This document shows positions 1-12,200 of a DNA stretch of 64,000 nt, piece after piece (the stretch's first letter is position 1; the number at the start of each line of letters is the position of its first letter). The notes under the pieces were generated by a model. It saw only the letters and a list, made by a program, of their open reading frames with translations. It ran no database searches and had not been told where the DNA came from. The position numbers and the translations under genes are program-made. Source of the DNA: Codonopsis lanceolata (taxonomy: Eukaryota; Streptophyta; Magnoliopsida; Asterales; Campanulaceae); NCBI GenBank assembly GCA_013146195.2, contig CM028377.1, positions 100,462,435 through 100,526,434 of the forward strand, in the 5' to 3' direction.

Positions 1-570
1 TGATCTTCATTTAATACTCAATTTATTAAAAATGAATATAAAAATTTATTTGATACCCGTAAGCTACCCAAATAAAAAACATATATAACAGTTTGACACA
101 AACTCCAATAATCTATCATACCTTATCATTTTTATCCATTATAACTTCAAAATTTGAAAAAAATTATTTAGTGTTCAAATGAGTCAAACCAAATCTCTAT
201 TTATAGATAAAAATATGTATTTTTTAAAAATATATATTTTATATTTTTTCGAATTATAAAAAGACCAAATATCAAAGAAAAAGAAAAAAAATATTAAAGG
301 TCCCACTTAGTGAGAGAGAGAGAAAGGCTTGATGGACAATGGCCCTGCTTTTTTTCCGCAAAAACGGGGGTCTCTTGCCCAGCGACTCAAGACCCCCTGA
401 TCTTAATTGATTCTCAAATGCGACTTCGTTGTTTGACAAAATTTTGGAGAAATACCTATTTGCTACCTTGTTAAACATGCTCTAATAGGTTCAAAAAGTT
501 TGCATGTTTTTCATCTCCGTCTGGTACGCTTTTATCAGGAAAGATTGCGGGTTAGTCTCATTTTTAAAGT

Positions 571-717
571 TTTCAACCGTTTTACATATTTATATTTTTT
601 TCTTTAACCGAAAAAATACACTTTATGCATCGTGATATACAAAATCATGCATTGCGATGCATAAAGTATATTTTTTCTAATTACAGAAAAATATATGAGT
701 GTAAAGCGGTTGAAAAA
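571..717. repeat. Foldback (hairpin) MITE-like element
   Basis: Two arms of about 62 bp, 571-632 and 655-717, are inverted copies of each other (both contain ACTTTATGCATCG read towards the loop) with a loop of about 22 bp. Similarity fades outwards to about 548 and 738. Hairpins of this size are typical of non-coding foldback MITEs. The reading frame across it (625-882) looks like a by-product of the repeat. Confidence 0.65.
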
Positions 718-2440
718 TATCCAGAGGTGACGAGCCCAAATTTCTCCCCGTTTATTATGCCTAGACTAGGAAGCCGAAGCATCTTGGGCTTTAATATTAG
801 TCTATTAAGATTAACAAAACTGAAAATATCATCTTATGGTATTTCTTCAACACTAATCTCCCTGAAACAACTCACCGTATAACGAAAGATTGAATTATGA
901 GAAAGTAGAGCTATGTTTTACTAATTAAAAATCGGTAATACGGTCTCATAGGACACCTGCTCGTTAATATTTACAGCTTTACCAAGAAAGCAAAGTAACA
1001 GACGCCCTCAGCTTGTGTAACCTAGCGATTAGTGGAACTGACTTGTTCTTTCTCTCCAGGCAAAAGTATATTTAGCGTTTAAAATCATAGTTTAATTTAC
1101 TTTTTAGGGCATGTTTGGTGCAACGGGTTCGAAAACAGTTCTTTTTCTAAAATGTAGATTTCATTATAAAAAAAGGACTAATTTTTAAAGGTGAAAACTA
1201 AGTGTCTGTTTTGGTAACGTGATTTATTCAAATGCTACATTAAAATGAACTGATAAAATTGCGTTTTGGACAAAACACAATACCAATAGTATCTTATTTA
1301 TCTTACAAAATTCAATTCAAGTCTCAAACAATATTTTTTATTAATTTATTAAATTTATTTTTGACAATAATTATATCCTAGCATGCTCTTACAATGCAAT
1401 AGTGCCATATACATGCTTGTAAAAAAACTTCCTCACTTTTTGGAATTGACATTGTAAAAGATGCACTTTCAAAATTTGTCAATCTAATAACGCTTATTGA
1501 AATAAATACGCTTTTAAAAATATACTCCCTCCGGCAAAAGTCTACAATGCTATTTTAAAATGTTTCACTTACCGAGTCAACCTTCAAAAATTATGTCTAC
1601 AATATCATTAGCATTTCAACATTGTCCTCCACTTTTGAAATTATAGATTATACTCTAGTATTTTTTTGTAAATACTAGTAAAGTTTACGTGCATTGCACG
1701 TGGTGTTAATGATTTTTAAAAGTGATTTGTTAGTTCCTTCATTTTTTTTTGACTTTTAATTATTAGATTTTTGTGTGTTTTAATCTTTACAGTTTTTGAG
1801 ACTTATAAATTATGTTGTTGTTGCGTGTTTAACATTTTTGATACTTTGTTTTTCAGTCATTTATAATGTATGCTTTTGGTCATTGTATAACAACGTATCC
1901 TACACATTTGTCTTTTTTGTTGGTTATTTTTAAATCTTTTTTTTTTAATATCAAATATGAATTCATTCATTTTTATCGGTGTGTAAATTGAAAACAATTC
2001 AAACTTACTATCTTAGATAACACATTGTTGTTGGAGACTTTGCTTATGTTGTTTCTAGAATTTATGATTCTTTTAAAAAAATATGAAGTGGTCTCCTGTA
2101 AGACGGTCTTACGGATCCTTGTCCGTAAGACGGAGCCCCATTTAGAAATTTGTGGGTTAATAAAAATATATGTTAACAAATCACATTCGTGAGTTTGGCT
2201 AGATGGACGAAACTGCTGCTCAAAGATTTGGTTGACCAGAAGTCTTCGAAACCCGTAATTTTGGTTTTAATTCTTCTTAATGAGAATTATAAATTTCTAA
2301 GTCATAATAAATTAATAATACGTTATAAAAAATCATAAAAACCAATATGGTGAGATGGTTTACAACAAATCTTGTAAGTTGTTGGAATTTGTATGCTTGG
2401 TCTAAGGTTTGAAACCTTTTAGGTTTTTTTTTTTTTTAAA
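718..2440. other. Intergenic, no gene recognised
   Basis: AT-rich sequence without a credible gene. A Stowaway-like terminus (CTCCCTCCG) is seen near 1526 but its partner end is not. Near 1672-1705 the motif ACTAGT followed by ACGTGCATTGCACGT resembles the start of the insertion at 28209. At 2095-2135 there is a nearly palindromic GTAAGACGGTCTTAC motif, probably a transposon end. Confidence 0.5.
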
Positions 2441-4705
2441 GTTTTATTACCAGAGATGTGTCATTTTGACATTGTTTACATTTACGATCAATCAGAGTGT
2501 TACTTTTAGGCTTGGCGTGTGTCACTTTGAGAACAAAAGTGTGTCACTTTTGGATAATTGTTGTCTTAGGTCTGATTAAGTTTTACTTAATTACTTTAAA
2601 TCAGAGTATCACTTTTAAACATAAAATGTGTCACTTTTAAGTTTTACGTGTGTCACTTTTGGCAAAAAAATCACTTTTCATCTTTAAATTTTTATTCATA
2701 AGTGTCACGTTTAATATGTGACTTTAATGTATTAATTGTGTCACTTTTAGGCATTAAGTGTGTCACTTTTGGTAAAACAACTCATTTTTATAATCATACA
2801 ATTTGTATCAATAAGAGTGTCACTTTTAGGCTTGGAGTGTGTTACTTTTAGGACTAAAGTGTGTCACTTTTGAGCTAGTGATTTTAACAACAATAACCAA
2901 TTGAACACTACTGAAACATATCTTCTCATTCATAGAAATGTATATAATCCCAAGTGTCAATCGTTAAAAACACAAAACTATAACTTTTTCAAGGTAAAGT
3001 ATATGTTTCTTACTCAAACTTACAAAATTTACTGAAAATATGTCTAAAATAACCGAGTATTAGGAGTCTTGGAACCAAATTCCTTGGCTTGAAGGAAATC
3101 AGAAAAATATGTAGTCTTTTTCTTACCCTTTTCAATACTTCCCTTAATTCTTTTTATCTTTCCCTTCGTAATAGAGCGAGCATGATCTAGGCATGTAGAA
3201 GATGAACTTGAAACACGAGATGATTCATTTTGGTCCGGTAAATTATTTAAGGAAGAGTGTCACTTTTTAGTATTAAATGTGTCACTTTTTAGTATTAAGA
3301 GTGTCACTTTTTAGTATTAAGAGTGTTACTTTGTATTTTAATAAAAATTGTAATAAATTTTCATTGATAGTATTACTTTTAACATTAAAATGTGTCATTT
3401 TTTGTGTTTTTAATGTGTCACATTGGTTTTAAATGTGTCATTTATCATTTCGTCAAAGTCCGTTAGGGTCTGTCAAGTATCCCAAGGCAATTGATGCTAA
3501 TGGATGGCTAACGGAGCTAACAAACATTGAAAGTGGAGTGTCACTTTTTAGTATTAAATGTGTTACTTTTTAGTATTAAGAGTGTCACTTTTTAGTGTTA
3601 AGAGTGTCACTTTGTAGTATTAAATGTGTCACTTTTTAGTATTAAGAGTGTTACTTTGTATTTTAATAAAACTTATAATAAATTTTCATTTATAGAGTTA
3701 CTTTTAACATTAAAATGTGTCATTTTTTGTGTTTTTAATGTGTCACATTGGTTTTAAATGTGTCATTTATCATTTCGTCAAAGTCTGTTAAGTATCCCAA
3801 GGCAATTGATGCTAACGGAGCTAACAAACATTGAAAGTACGAGGGGCACCGGAGCAAATAGAGGAAATAAACGTTAAAAATAAACTTTGCTTCTAGTGGG
3901 AATCGAGCCTTGGACCTCCACGCGGGTTTTATCTTTCCCTTCGTAATAGAGCGAGCAGGATCTAGGCATGTAGAAGATGAACTTGAAACACGAGATGATT
4001 CATTTTGGTCCGGTAAATTATTTAAGGAAGAGTGTCACTTTTTAGTATTAAATGTGTCACTTTTTAGTATTAAGAGTGTCACTTTTTAGTATTAAGAGTG
4101 TTACTTTGTATTTTAATAAAAATTGTAATAAATTTTCATTGATAGTATTACTTTTAACATTAAAATGTGTCATTTTTTGTGTTTTTAATGTGTCACATTG
4201 GTTTTAAATGTGTCATTTATCATTTCATCAAAGTCCGTTAGAGTGCATCCAAGTATCCAAGGCAATTGATGCTAATGGATGGCTAACGAGGCTAACAAAC
4301 ATTGAAAGTGGAGTGTCACTTTTTAGTATTAAATGTGTTACTTTTTAGTATTAAGAGTGTCACTTTTTAGTGTTAAGAGTGTCACTTTGTAGTATTAAAT
4401 GTGTCACTTTTTAGTATTAAGAGTGTTACTTTGTATTTTAATAAAACTTATAATAAATTTTCATTTATAGAGTTACTTTTAACATTAAAATGTGTCATTT
4501 TTGTGTTTTTAATGTGTCGCATTGGCTTTAAATGTGTCGTTTATCGTTTAAATATCAAAGTGCATTAAGTATCCCAAGGCAATTGATGCTAACGGAGCTA
4601 ACAAACATTGAAAGTAGAGGGGCACCGGAGCAAATAGAGGAAATAAACGTTAAAAATAAACTTTGCTTCTAGTGGGAATCGAGCCTTGGACCTCCACGCG
4701 GGTTA
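2441..4705. repeat. GTGTCACTTTT minisatellite with 775-bp higher-order units
   Basis: The core GTGTCACTTTTTAGTATTAA and variants recur tens of times at about 20-bp spacing, loosely from 2455 and tightly from 3250. Two tandem higher-order units, 3156-3930 and 3931-4705 (period 775), both begin ATCTTTCCCTTCGTAATAGA and end with GGACCTCCACGCGGG. Inside each unit a block of about 285 bp is itself duplicated (for example 3250-3460 and 3535-3790). On the minus strand the unit end reads like a tRNA-type B box (GGCTCGATTCCC), so a SINE remnant may have been captured. Non-coding. Confidence 0.85.
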
Positions 4706-4849
4706 AGCCTTTAACCTTTCCCCATCACTTACTCATCCAACCAACACTTGTGATTTATATCAACAGGTTTACTTATTAACCCGTGATTTTTAAATGGCTC
4801 TGGCTTGCTTCAGATTTAGGATCAAATAAGGCCGTCTATCAGCGCTAGT

Positions 4850-5797
4850 TTTGTAAAAAATATTGTGTTAGAGAATCAAACTCTCAACCCCAAAGTATAA
4901 AGTTGCACTTAAAAAATACAAAATTCCACCAAAATATATATGAAGTCCCACTTTGCCACACCGAACCTAAGTTTTGTGTCAATTTCATATCATTTTATAA
5001 CTTTTTTTTTCTGGTTAACCTCATAGTCACGGTAAAGGTTACCAATCTGACATTAAGGTGCATGTGAGATTTCACGTATAGGGCATTTTTGTCATTTTCT
5101 GTCAACGCTTTCTCTTCTTTTATTACTCAAAGAGAAACTTTTTTTTCTTCTTTTCCAACAACTCTTTCTCTGCTTCTTCTTCACCAATAACCTCTTATGT
5201 AAATTTTAATTGAGATAAAACTCAAGAGTGTATGAATCTTTTTTTCAAAATTTTATATTGAAAAATAAATAAAAATATAGTGGAATCATATCAGATATTA
5301 AAGAGATATAACTGAAGATCATATAATCACAATCATGTGTCAAGGTCGCCACGAATAAGAACCCACAAAAAGTTAAAGTTGTCACAACCCGCTAACATTT
5401 CTCAATTTCTCTCTCGTACAACACAATACACAAGCATACACCACGAATTTCAAAACTCATATTTGAACCAATCACAAATGTATACGATAAAAATGAGGCA
5501 CGTCATGGTTCAATCTGTCTTCATCGTCCCTAGCTTCAACTCTAATAAATTTCTCATCGGCACCGTTGATATTGTTTATGATTTGATTGGACCAAATTAT
5601 CGATTTTAAACATTATTCGTCACCGTGTCTATCACTACAATTACCAAACATGACATCATCATCACCAAATTTGACATGAAATATGGAAATGCTACAAAAT
5701 TACGTTGAGGGCTAAAGTGGATTTGGTGGATACTTAGGGAGAAATTTGTATTTTGGATTACTTTTGATGTGGCCATAATATGATTAGCTCTTAAAAT
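4850..5797. repeat. Decayed inverted-repeat element, MULE-like
   Basis: The left part (about 4905-5000) and the inverse of the right part (about 5640-5770) share blocks such as AATACAAA, CCACCAAA, CCACTTT and TTTCATAT in the same order, and resemble the ends of the better preserved element at 6080-7549. No clean target duplication was found. No gene is recognised inside. Confidence 0.4.
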
Positions 5798-5990
5798 TAC
5801 ACAATAAATCTCACATTGCACCCCAACCTACGAAGTGTCTCAATTCTATACTTTATTTTTCTATTTGTCACACTTTACCCCCTTTCCGTCTATGGGTGTT
5901 GAAAATAGTAACGAAAAATTGTATGTGCATGTCACATGAAGATTATTTTGATCATTTTTCTTGAGGTGCAAAATGAGATTTGGTTATAAC
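5798..5990. repeat. Short inverted-repeat MITE remnant
   Basis: The left end AATCTCACATTGCACCCC and the inverse of the right end, AATCTCATTTTGCACCTC, form imperfect terminal inverted repeats about 190 bp apart. Non-coding. Confidence 0.45.
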
Positions 5991-6079
5991 TTCAATATTT
6001 AGTTACTCATTTAGTATTTAAAATATGTTTTTAAATAAAAATAATAAATAATTGTTTCAATAACCCAAAAATAATTATA

Positions 6080-7549
6080 TGGTCAATTTACAATTCCCCC
6101 CGCAAAGTATCCACCAAATCGCATAGTTCACCCTAACCTAAGGTTTGTCCCATAATGGTATGTGATGTTACTTTTTTTTCCATTTTCCACCCTACCCTTG
6201 ACGGACGTTAAAAATTCATTTAAAATAGCACGTGATCTTCCACGTGCAGGGCAAAAATGACATTTCTCTTATCTGGTTAAAGAGTAAATGTATTAAAACG
6301 AAAAACCCTAATCTTACATCCTCTCATGCTCTCATCTCCTGGTGCAATCCCATCTTCGGCTTCATCGTAATAGCCGCCATCTCCAGCCCCACCATATATA
6401 GAAGCTGTCATCTCCAGGCTAAACCCTTCCTACTCCAATCACTCCTATCATAGCTCTGGCGCTTACCTCTTTCGATTTTAGCCAAATTTCATCTTCGATC
6501 TCCCTTATTTTGTCCCCTATAAAAAGTCGTGCCTGAAGTAGCAATCAGAGGCTATAGAGTATATTTACTAATAACCCTTATAAAAACATAGCATTAACAT
6601 AAAACCAATAACTCATATCGTCGAATTCATTAGAAAGAGAGACGGACATGAATTAAGAGAAATGGTAAGAGGTTTTATTAAAATACTCTTCAATTTTGTT
6701 GGAGAAAATTGGGCATACAACCAGCTTGCATATGGCTTAAAACAAAGTATCAAAATTGAGAGGATGTTGAAGAAGCTATGGTTCTAGATGATTTCAACCT
6801 CAAAGCAACTGTCATGGTGGTCGGGTTGAATTATTTAAAGAATTATGAGAGAAAAAGTAAAGTTAAGTTAAATCATGTAAGAGGATGAAATTGAGGATGA
6901 GAAATTGATTGATTTCAGTGGTGGTTGGGTTTCATCGAAGAAGGTGAGTAGATCCAATATTATACAAGAAATCAAAGATGAGACGGGTGTCTATGGATAA
7001 AAATTTTTCATATATTTTGTTTGCTTACTTTGTTTTCATCATCAAGATAAAAAAAATTTGAAAATGAAATCAAACGCGTATCTATCTTCTGGGTTAAGAG
7101 AGAGAAATTTGGAGGGAGTGGACAAAACCCAGATCGGATTTTGGGTTAATTTTTGTTTTGGGGACGACTGAAGACCGGAAAACATGGTGGGGTTTTTTTC
7201 TAGATTTTCTTTCAGCAAGAAAAAAATGAATGAAGGACCCCCACTCCATTTTTTTTTACATTTTAACTTTACACATTTATATAATTTTTTTAGAAAATTA
7301 TATTTTATTTCTTAATTTTATTAGGCTAAAATACATTTAGCACCCCCAAAGTTTACACCAAATTCCTAATATTTCCCTCGAGTTAACATCGACAAAGGAA
7401 ATGTCAAATTAACGTGACTTTTCTAACGGCTATGGTTAGGGTGAAAAAAGGGAAAGAAAATAACGTCAGATACTATTATGGGGCAAACCTTAGGGTTGGG
7501 GTGCACAATGTGATTTGGTGGATAGTTTTGAGGGGAATTGTAATTTGGC
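6080..7549. mobile_element. Non-autonomous Mutator-like element (1,470 bp)
   Basis: The ends are inverted copies: left TGGTCAATTTACAATTCCCC, right (inverse) GCCAAATTACAATTCCCC, and similarity continues inward about 160 bp (6080-6240 against 7400-7549). The element is flanked by a perfect 9-bp duplication ATAATTATA at 6071-6079 and 7550-7558, the length typical of Mutator transposons. No transposase is visible. The interior contains leader-like CT-rich sequence (6300-6500) that could be captured gene DNA, but I recognise no gene. Confidence 0.7.
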
Positions 7550-7572
7550 ATAATTATAAGGAAAATGATATC

Positions 7573-7703
7573 CTTACAACTAATTATATTACTTTCCTTA
7601 CAACTAAGTTTTGAAGAACTGCAAAGTTGTTTTGGATAAAGACATTTTTTGTTATTTTTCAAGACTTAGTTGTAAGGAAAGTTATAAAATTAGTTGTAAG
7701 GCT
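7573..7703. repeat. Foldback MITE (hairpin)
   Basis: Arms of about 45 bp (7573-7617 and 7660-7703), both reading CCTTACAACTAA...TTTCCTTACAACTAAG towards a loop of about 42 bp. It abuts the MULE that ends at 7549. Confidence 0.65.
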
Positions 7704-7899
7704 AGCAACGTTGTTATGATAATTTTTCTAATATTTAAATTAAAAATTAAAAAATTGCATTACTCTCAAAAATGAAATTTAGAATTAATTTAATTTATTT
7801 TGTTATCATTAGCTTTCTTCCATCAACCTCAATATTCATAGACCCACCACTATTATCACCTCAAATAACACCATTAAACCCAAAAATCAATTTTATTTT

Positions 7900-8775
7900 T
7901 ATTTTTTGTCTAATTCTTTACTCATTCGTTCAAATTAACATATATGTAAAACTCGTTATTTATAGACTCATCACCACCACAACCTTAAATTTTACTATTT
8001 ACAAGTACAAATTAATTTTTTTTGAATTTTCAAATTTGAAGATTGAAACTAAAACTCATATGAAGATTTGAAAAATTGATGATTTGGAAATCTAACAATG
8101 TCATATTCCACCTAAACCACCATTGATAGCTTACAATCACCCCAAACACCACCACCACCACCAGCATCCCTGTAATCGCTGCCACCGCCATCACTAGTCA
8201 CCACCACACAAAAAATGCGTTCACCTTTGCTAAAACGGAAAAAATAAAATATCTTTAGCTTCCGTTAAGTCACCGTTAAAACTGGATGACAGTTAGGGAT
8301 AGTGACGAAATTGCATATATCTTTAAAAGTATAATGACAATTTCGCTCGAAACATAGTACAGTGGCAAAATGTAACAATTAATCAAAGTACAGTGACAAA
8401 ATTAATCATTTTTCCCTCAAAACGTAAATTTTTTATTTGATTTGATTATTTTTTTAATTTTTTACTCATTCCTTCAAAATAACTAATTTGCAAAACTCAT
8501 CATTTATAGACACATCACCACACAACTTTGAATTTCACTTTTTACAAACTCAAATTCAATTTTTCATGTGGATATTTGAAAATGTAATGATTTGAAAATC
8601 TCACAATGTTGTATTTCATCTAAACCACCATGATCATCCCTACAATTGCCGCCACCACCGCCCCTAACAGCACCATCCTTATAGTCGTCAGTATTACTAT
8701 CACCACCACCAAGAAATACATTCACCTCGCCTTGTTTAAATGGAGAGATATAATCTTTTTAGCTTCCGATTAGTC
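7900..8775. repeat. Diverged direct repeat, two copies
   Basis: Copies at about 7900-8275 and 8445-8775 run in parallel: ...TTTACTCATT, TTTATAGAC, CATCACCAC, TGATTTG, CACCACCACC-rich tracts, then CTTTTTAGCTTCCG-like ends. The reading frame at 7772-8071 lies in the first copy and looks incidental. Confidence 0.5.
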
Positions 8776-9224
8776 AGACTTATTTTTTAGAAAGTCTCAC
8801 ATTTCTTAGTTTTATCCACATTCGGTGTCAAATTACTAAGCAATGAGATAATCTAATTATTTTTAGGATATACTACTTGAAATGATGTCGGTTGGTGGCA
8901 GTATCTTCCAATAAAATGAAAGTTGCGGTAGAAGAAAAGAAAGTTGATAGCCAAGGGAGGGGAATAGAGAGATTCTCATATATAACTGCATCGGGTCCTA
9001 TGAAGAGGAGCAAGCAAGTTAAGAGCAAAAGAGGTTTTAGGTTTGGAACGCAGTTAGTGAGAAAAGTAAAATATTTGAACCTAGTTATTTGTGATTACTA
9101 CAATTGGTTTTGTTTGTAATATCTACAAGTTTGGGAACAGTATGATAGTTTTTAAGGCTGCTTGTAGTAGTCTGAAAATTCAAAGAAGTAAACTGTAGAT
9201 TTTAGTTTTTTTTCCTAACAAAAC
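8776..9224. other. Spacer with an unrecognised 75-codon frame
   Basis: An open frame at 8892-9119 (plus) is rich in lysine and arginine (KMKVAVEEKKVDSQGRG). I do not recognise it and see no splice or promoter context, so I do not call it a gene. Confidence 0.35.
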
Positions 9225-12200
9225 GCACAGATTTATGAAATGGTTCTTCATTTTTTTTTATCTTCTTGACATTATGACACATTTTCGTAACTCATTTATC
9301 TTATTTTATTCATGGGTAATAACTAAGCATGCTACAAATTTGCCTAATATCTTAATACTCACCAACAATTCTATTATTATAGATACATTTTTTTCATATA
9401 AATCTAATAATGTCCTTCCCGAACATATTTAAGAAAGTAAAACCATATTATTTTTTAGTTTCGAATAAAGTTTTAGTGTCTCGACTGAGTAATGATATTT
9501 TTATCATTTTAGAAAATATTGGGCGACATTTGTAACGATAATGGTCAGCGGGAGAAACTGATAAGAAAATCAAAATACAAGACGAAATGAATATAATTAA
9601 AAAATGTAGGACCTAACTTTAAAATAGTTACAAGTCAATGGATCAAATTATTATTTAATTATTCATGGAATTAATTAGCCTATGACAAATTTACTTTTTT
9701 GGTCTTAATTAATGGTGAGTAATATATTATATTTATGGCTATTTTTTTTCCAATCATTATTGTTTAGAATGATAAATTTACGTGTATTGTCTTTAACAAA
9801 ATGCACAGATTCATCAAATGGTTCTTCATTTTTTTTCATCTTCTTGACATTATGACACATTTTCTTAACTCATTTCTCTTATTTTATTCATCGATAATAA
9901 CTAAACATGCTACAAATTTGCTTAATATCTTGATACTCGCCAATAATTATATTATTATACATACAATTATTCATATAAATCTAATAATGTCTTTCCCGAA
10001 CATATTTAATAAAGTAAAACCATATTATTTTTTAGTTTCGAATAAAGTTTTACTGTCTCAACTGAGTAAGGGTGTTTTTGTTATTTTAGAAAATATTGTG
10101 CGACATTTGTAATGATAATGGTAGGATGAGGAAATTGATAAAAAAATCAAAATATAAGACGAAATGAATAGAATTAAAAAATATAGGACCTAACTTTAAA
10201 ATAGATATAAGTTAAGGGATCAAATTATTATTTAATTATTCATGGAATTAATTAGCCTATGACAAATTTAATCTTTTGGCCTTAATTCATGGAAAGTGAT
10301 TTATTATATTTATAGTTATTTTTTTAATCATTATTGTTTGCATGGTAAATTTATGTGTATTGCCCTTACCAAAAGGCATAAATTCATCAAATGGTTCTTC
10401 ATTTTTTTCTTCATATTCTTGACATTATGACATATTTTCTTAACTCATTTCTCTTATTTTATTCATGGGTAATAACTAAACATGCTACAAATTTGTTTAA
10501 TATCTCGATACTCACTGACAATTCTATTATTATAGATACAATTTTTCATATAAATCTAATAATGTCATTTCAGAAAATATTGGGCGACATTTGTAATGAT
10601 CATAGTAGGTGAGGGAAACTGATAAGAAAATCAAAATACAAGACGAAATTAATAGAATTAAAAAAATGTAGAACCTAACTTTAAATTAGGTATAAGTCAA
10701 GGGATCAAACTATTATTTAATTATTAATGGAATTAATTAGTCTATGATAAATTTACTCTTTTAGCCTTAATTAATGGTGAGTGATTTATTAAGTTATGGG
10801 GTAGGTTTTTCCATACATTAAGTTCTAAGAGAAAACCTAGACTTTTATAGGTAGTTAGATAGATTAGATTAGATTAAAAAATCATAATACAAGACGAAAT
10901 GAATAGAATTAAAATGTTGGACCTAACTTTAACATAGATACAAGTCAAGGGATCAAATTATTATTTAATTATTCATAAAATTATTTAGTCTATGACAAAT
11001 TTACTCTTTTGGTCTTAATTAATGGTGAGTGATTTATTAAGTTAAGGGGTAGGTTTGAAAGACATTATTAGATTTATATGAAAAAATGTATCTATAATAA
11101 TAGAATTGGTGAGTATCGAAATATTAAGCAAATTTGTAGCATGTTTAGTTATTAGAGCATCCACAATGGTTACACCCTAAAACACCTTTTATATAACCCC
11201 CTAAACCTTTTTATAGGTCCTTTTAAAAAAAATTCAACTCCAATGAGCACCCTCTATATAACCCTTTGAATTGGTGACATCGTAACTAACAAACATAATT
11301 ACCAATATATTTCTATTTTTTATTTTTTTTATTTTCCTACCGCAATTGAAATAAAATATTTATACTTTTATATTTTATGAAAAATATATTATATGTTTTG
11401 ATTATATCAATTTTTTTATTTAAAGAAAGTCTTGTCACGCTTTTTAATATTATCAATATACTCATAATTTTAAGTTATAAATAATAAAAAAAAGGAAAAT
11501 GATAGTGCACAAAATACACTAAATTAATTGAAAACGAAAATGGAAAAAATGGGAAAGCATACCATCATCAATGTGAATTGGGTTGTTTATTTAATCCATA
11601 GGCTCTCCACTCTAGTACATCAAAATTTTTGCCAAAAACTGGATGTTCTGATTAAGAAAAAAAAATCAATTTTTGCCACCTTTAAATTTTGGAACAATTT
11701 TTTTTGAAAGGGAACGAATACTAAGAAGAAGACCAATGGAGAAGGAGATAGGTGGGGAAAAGAGATGAATGGAGGCCAGCTAATATTCACCCAATAAGTT
11801 GGGGGAGAGTTAGTTTTTTTAGGGATAAGGTGATTGATAGGGTGTCCACTGTGGGGCTTAAGTGTGGTAAAAAACCCTAAAAAAGATTTTAGGGTGTTAA
11901 TAAAGGGAACCACTGTGGATGCTCTTACCCATGAATAAAATAAGAGAAATGGGTTAAGAAAGTAAAACCATATTATTTTTTAGTTTCGAATAAAGTTTTA
12001 CCGTCTCGACTGAGTAAGGGTGTTTTTGTTATTTTAGAAAATATTGTGCGATATTTGTAATGATAATGGTAGGATGAGGAAATTGATAAAAAAAATCAAA
12101 ATATAAGACGAAATGAATAGAATTAAAAAATATAGGACCTAACTTTAAAATAGATATAAGTTAAGGGATCAAATTATTATTTAATTATTCATGAAATTAA

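Noticed and set aside
2441..4705. CRISPR-like array of short repeats
   Set aside because: The repeats are contiguous minisatellite units without unique spacers, and the genome is a plant's.
5337..5821. Frames of 71-90 codons on both strands
   Set aside because: They lie in a decayed inverted-repeat element, overlap each other in opposite directions and show no domain.
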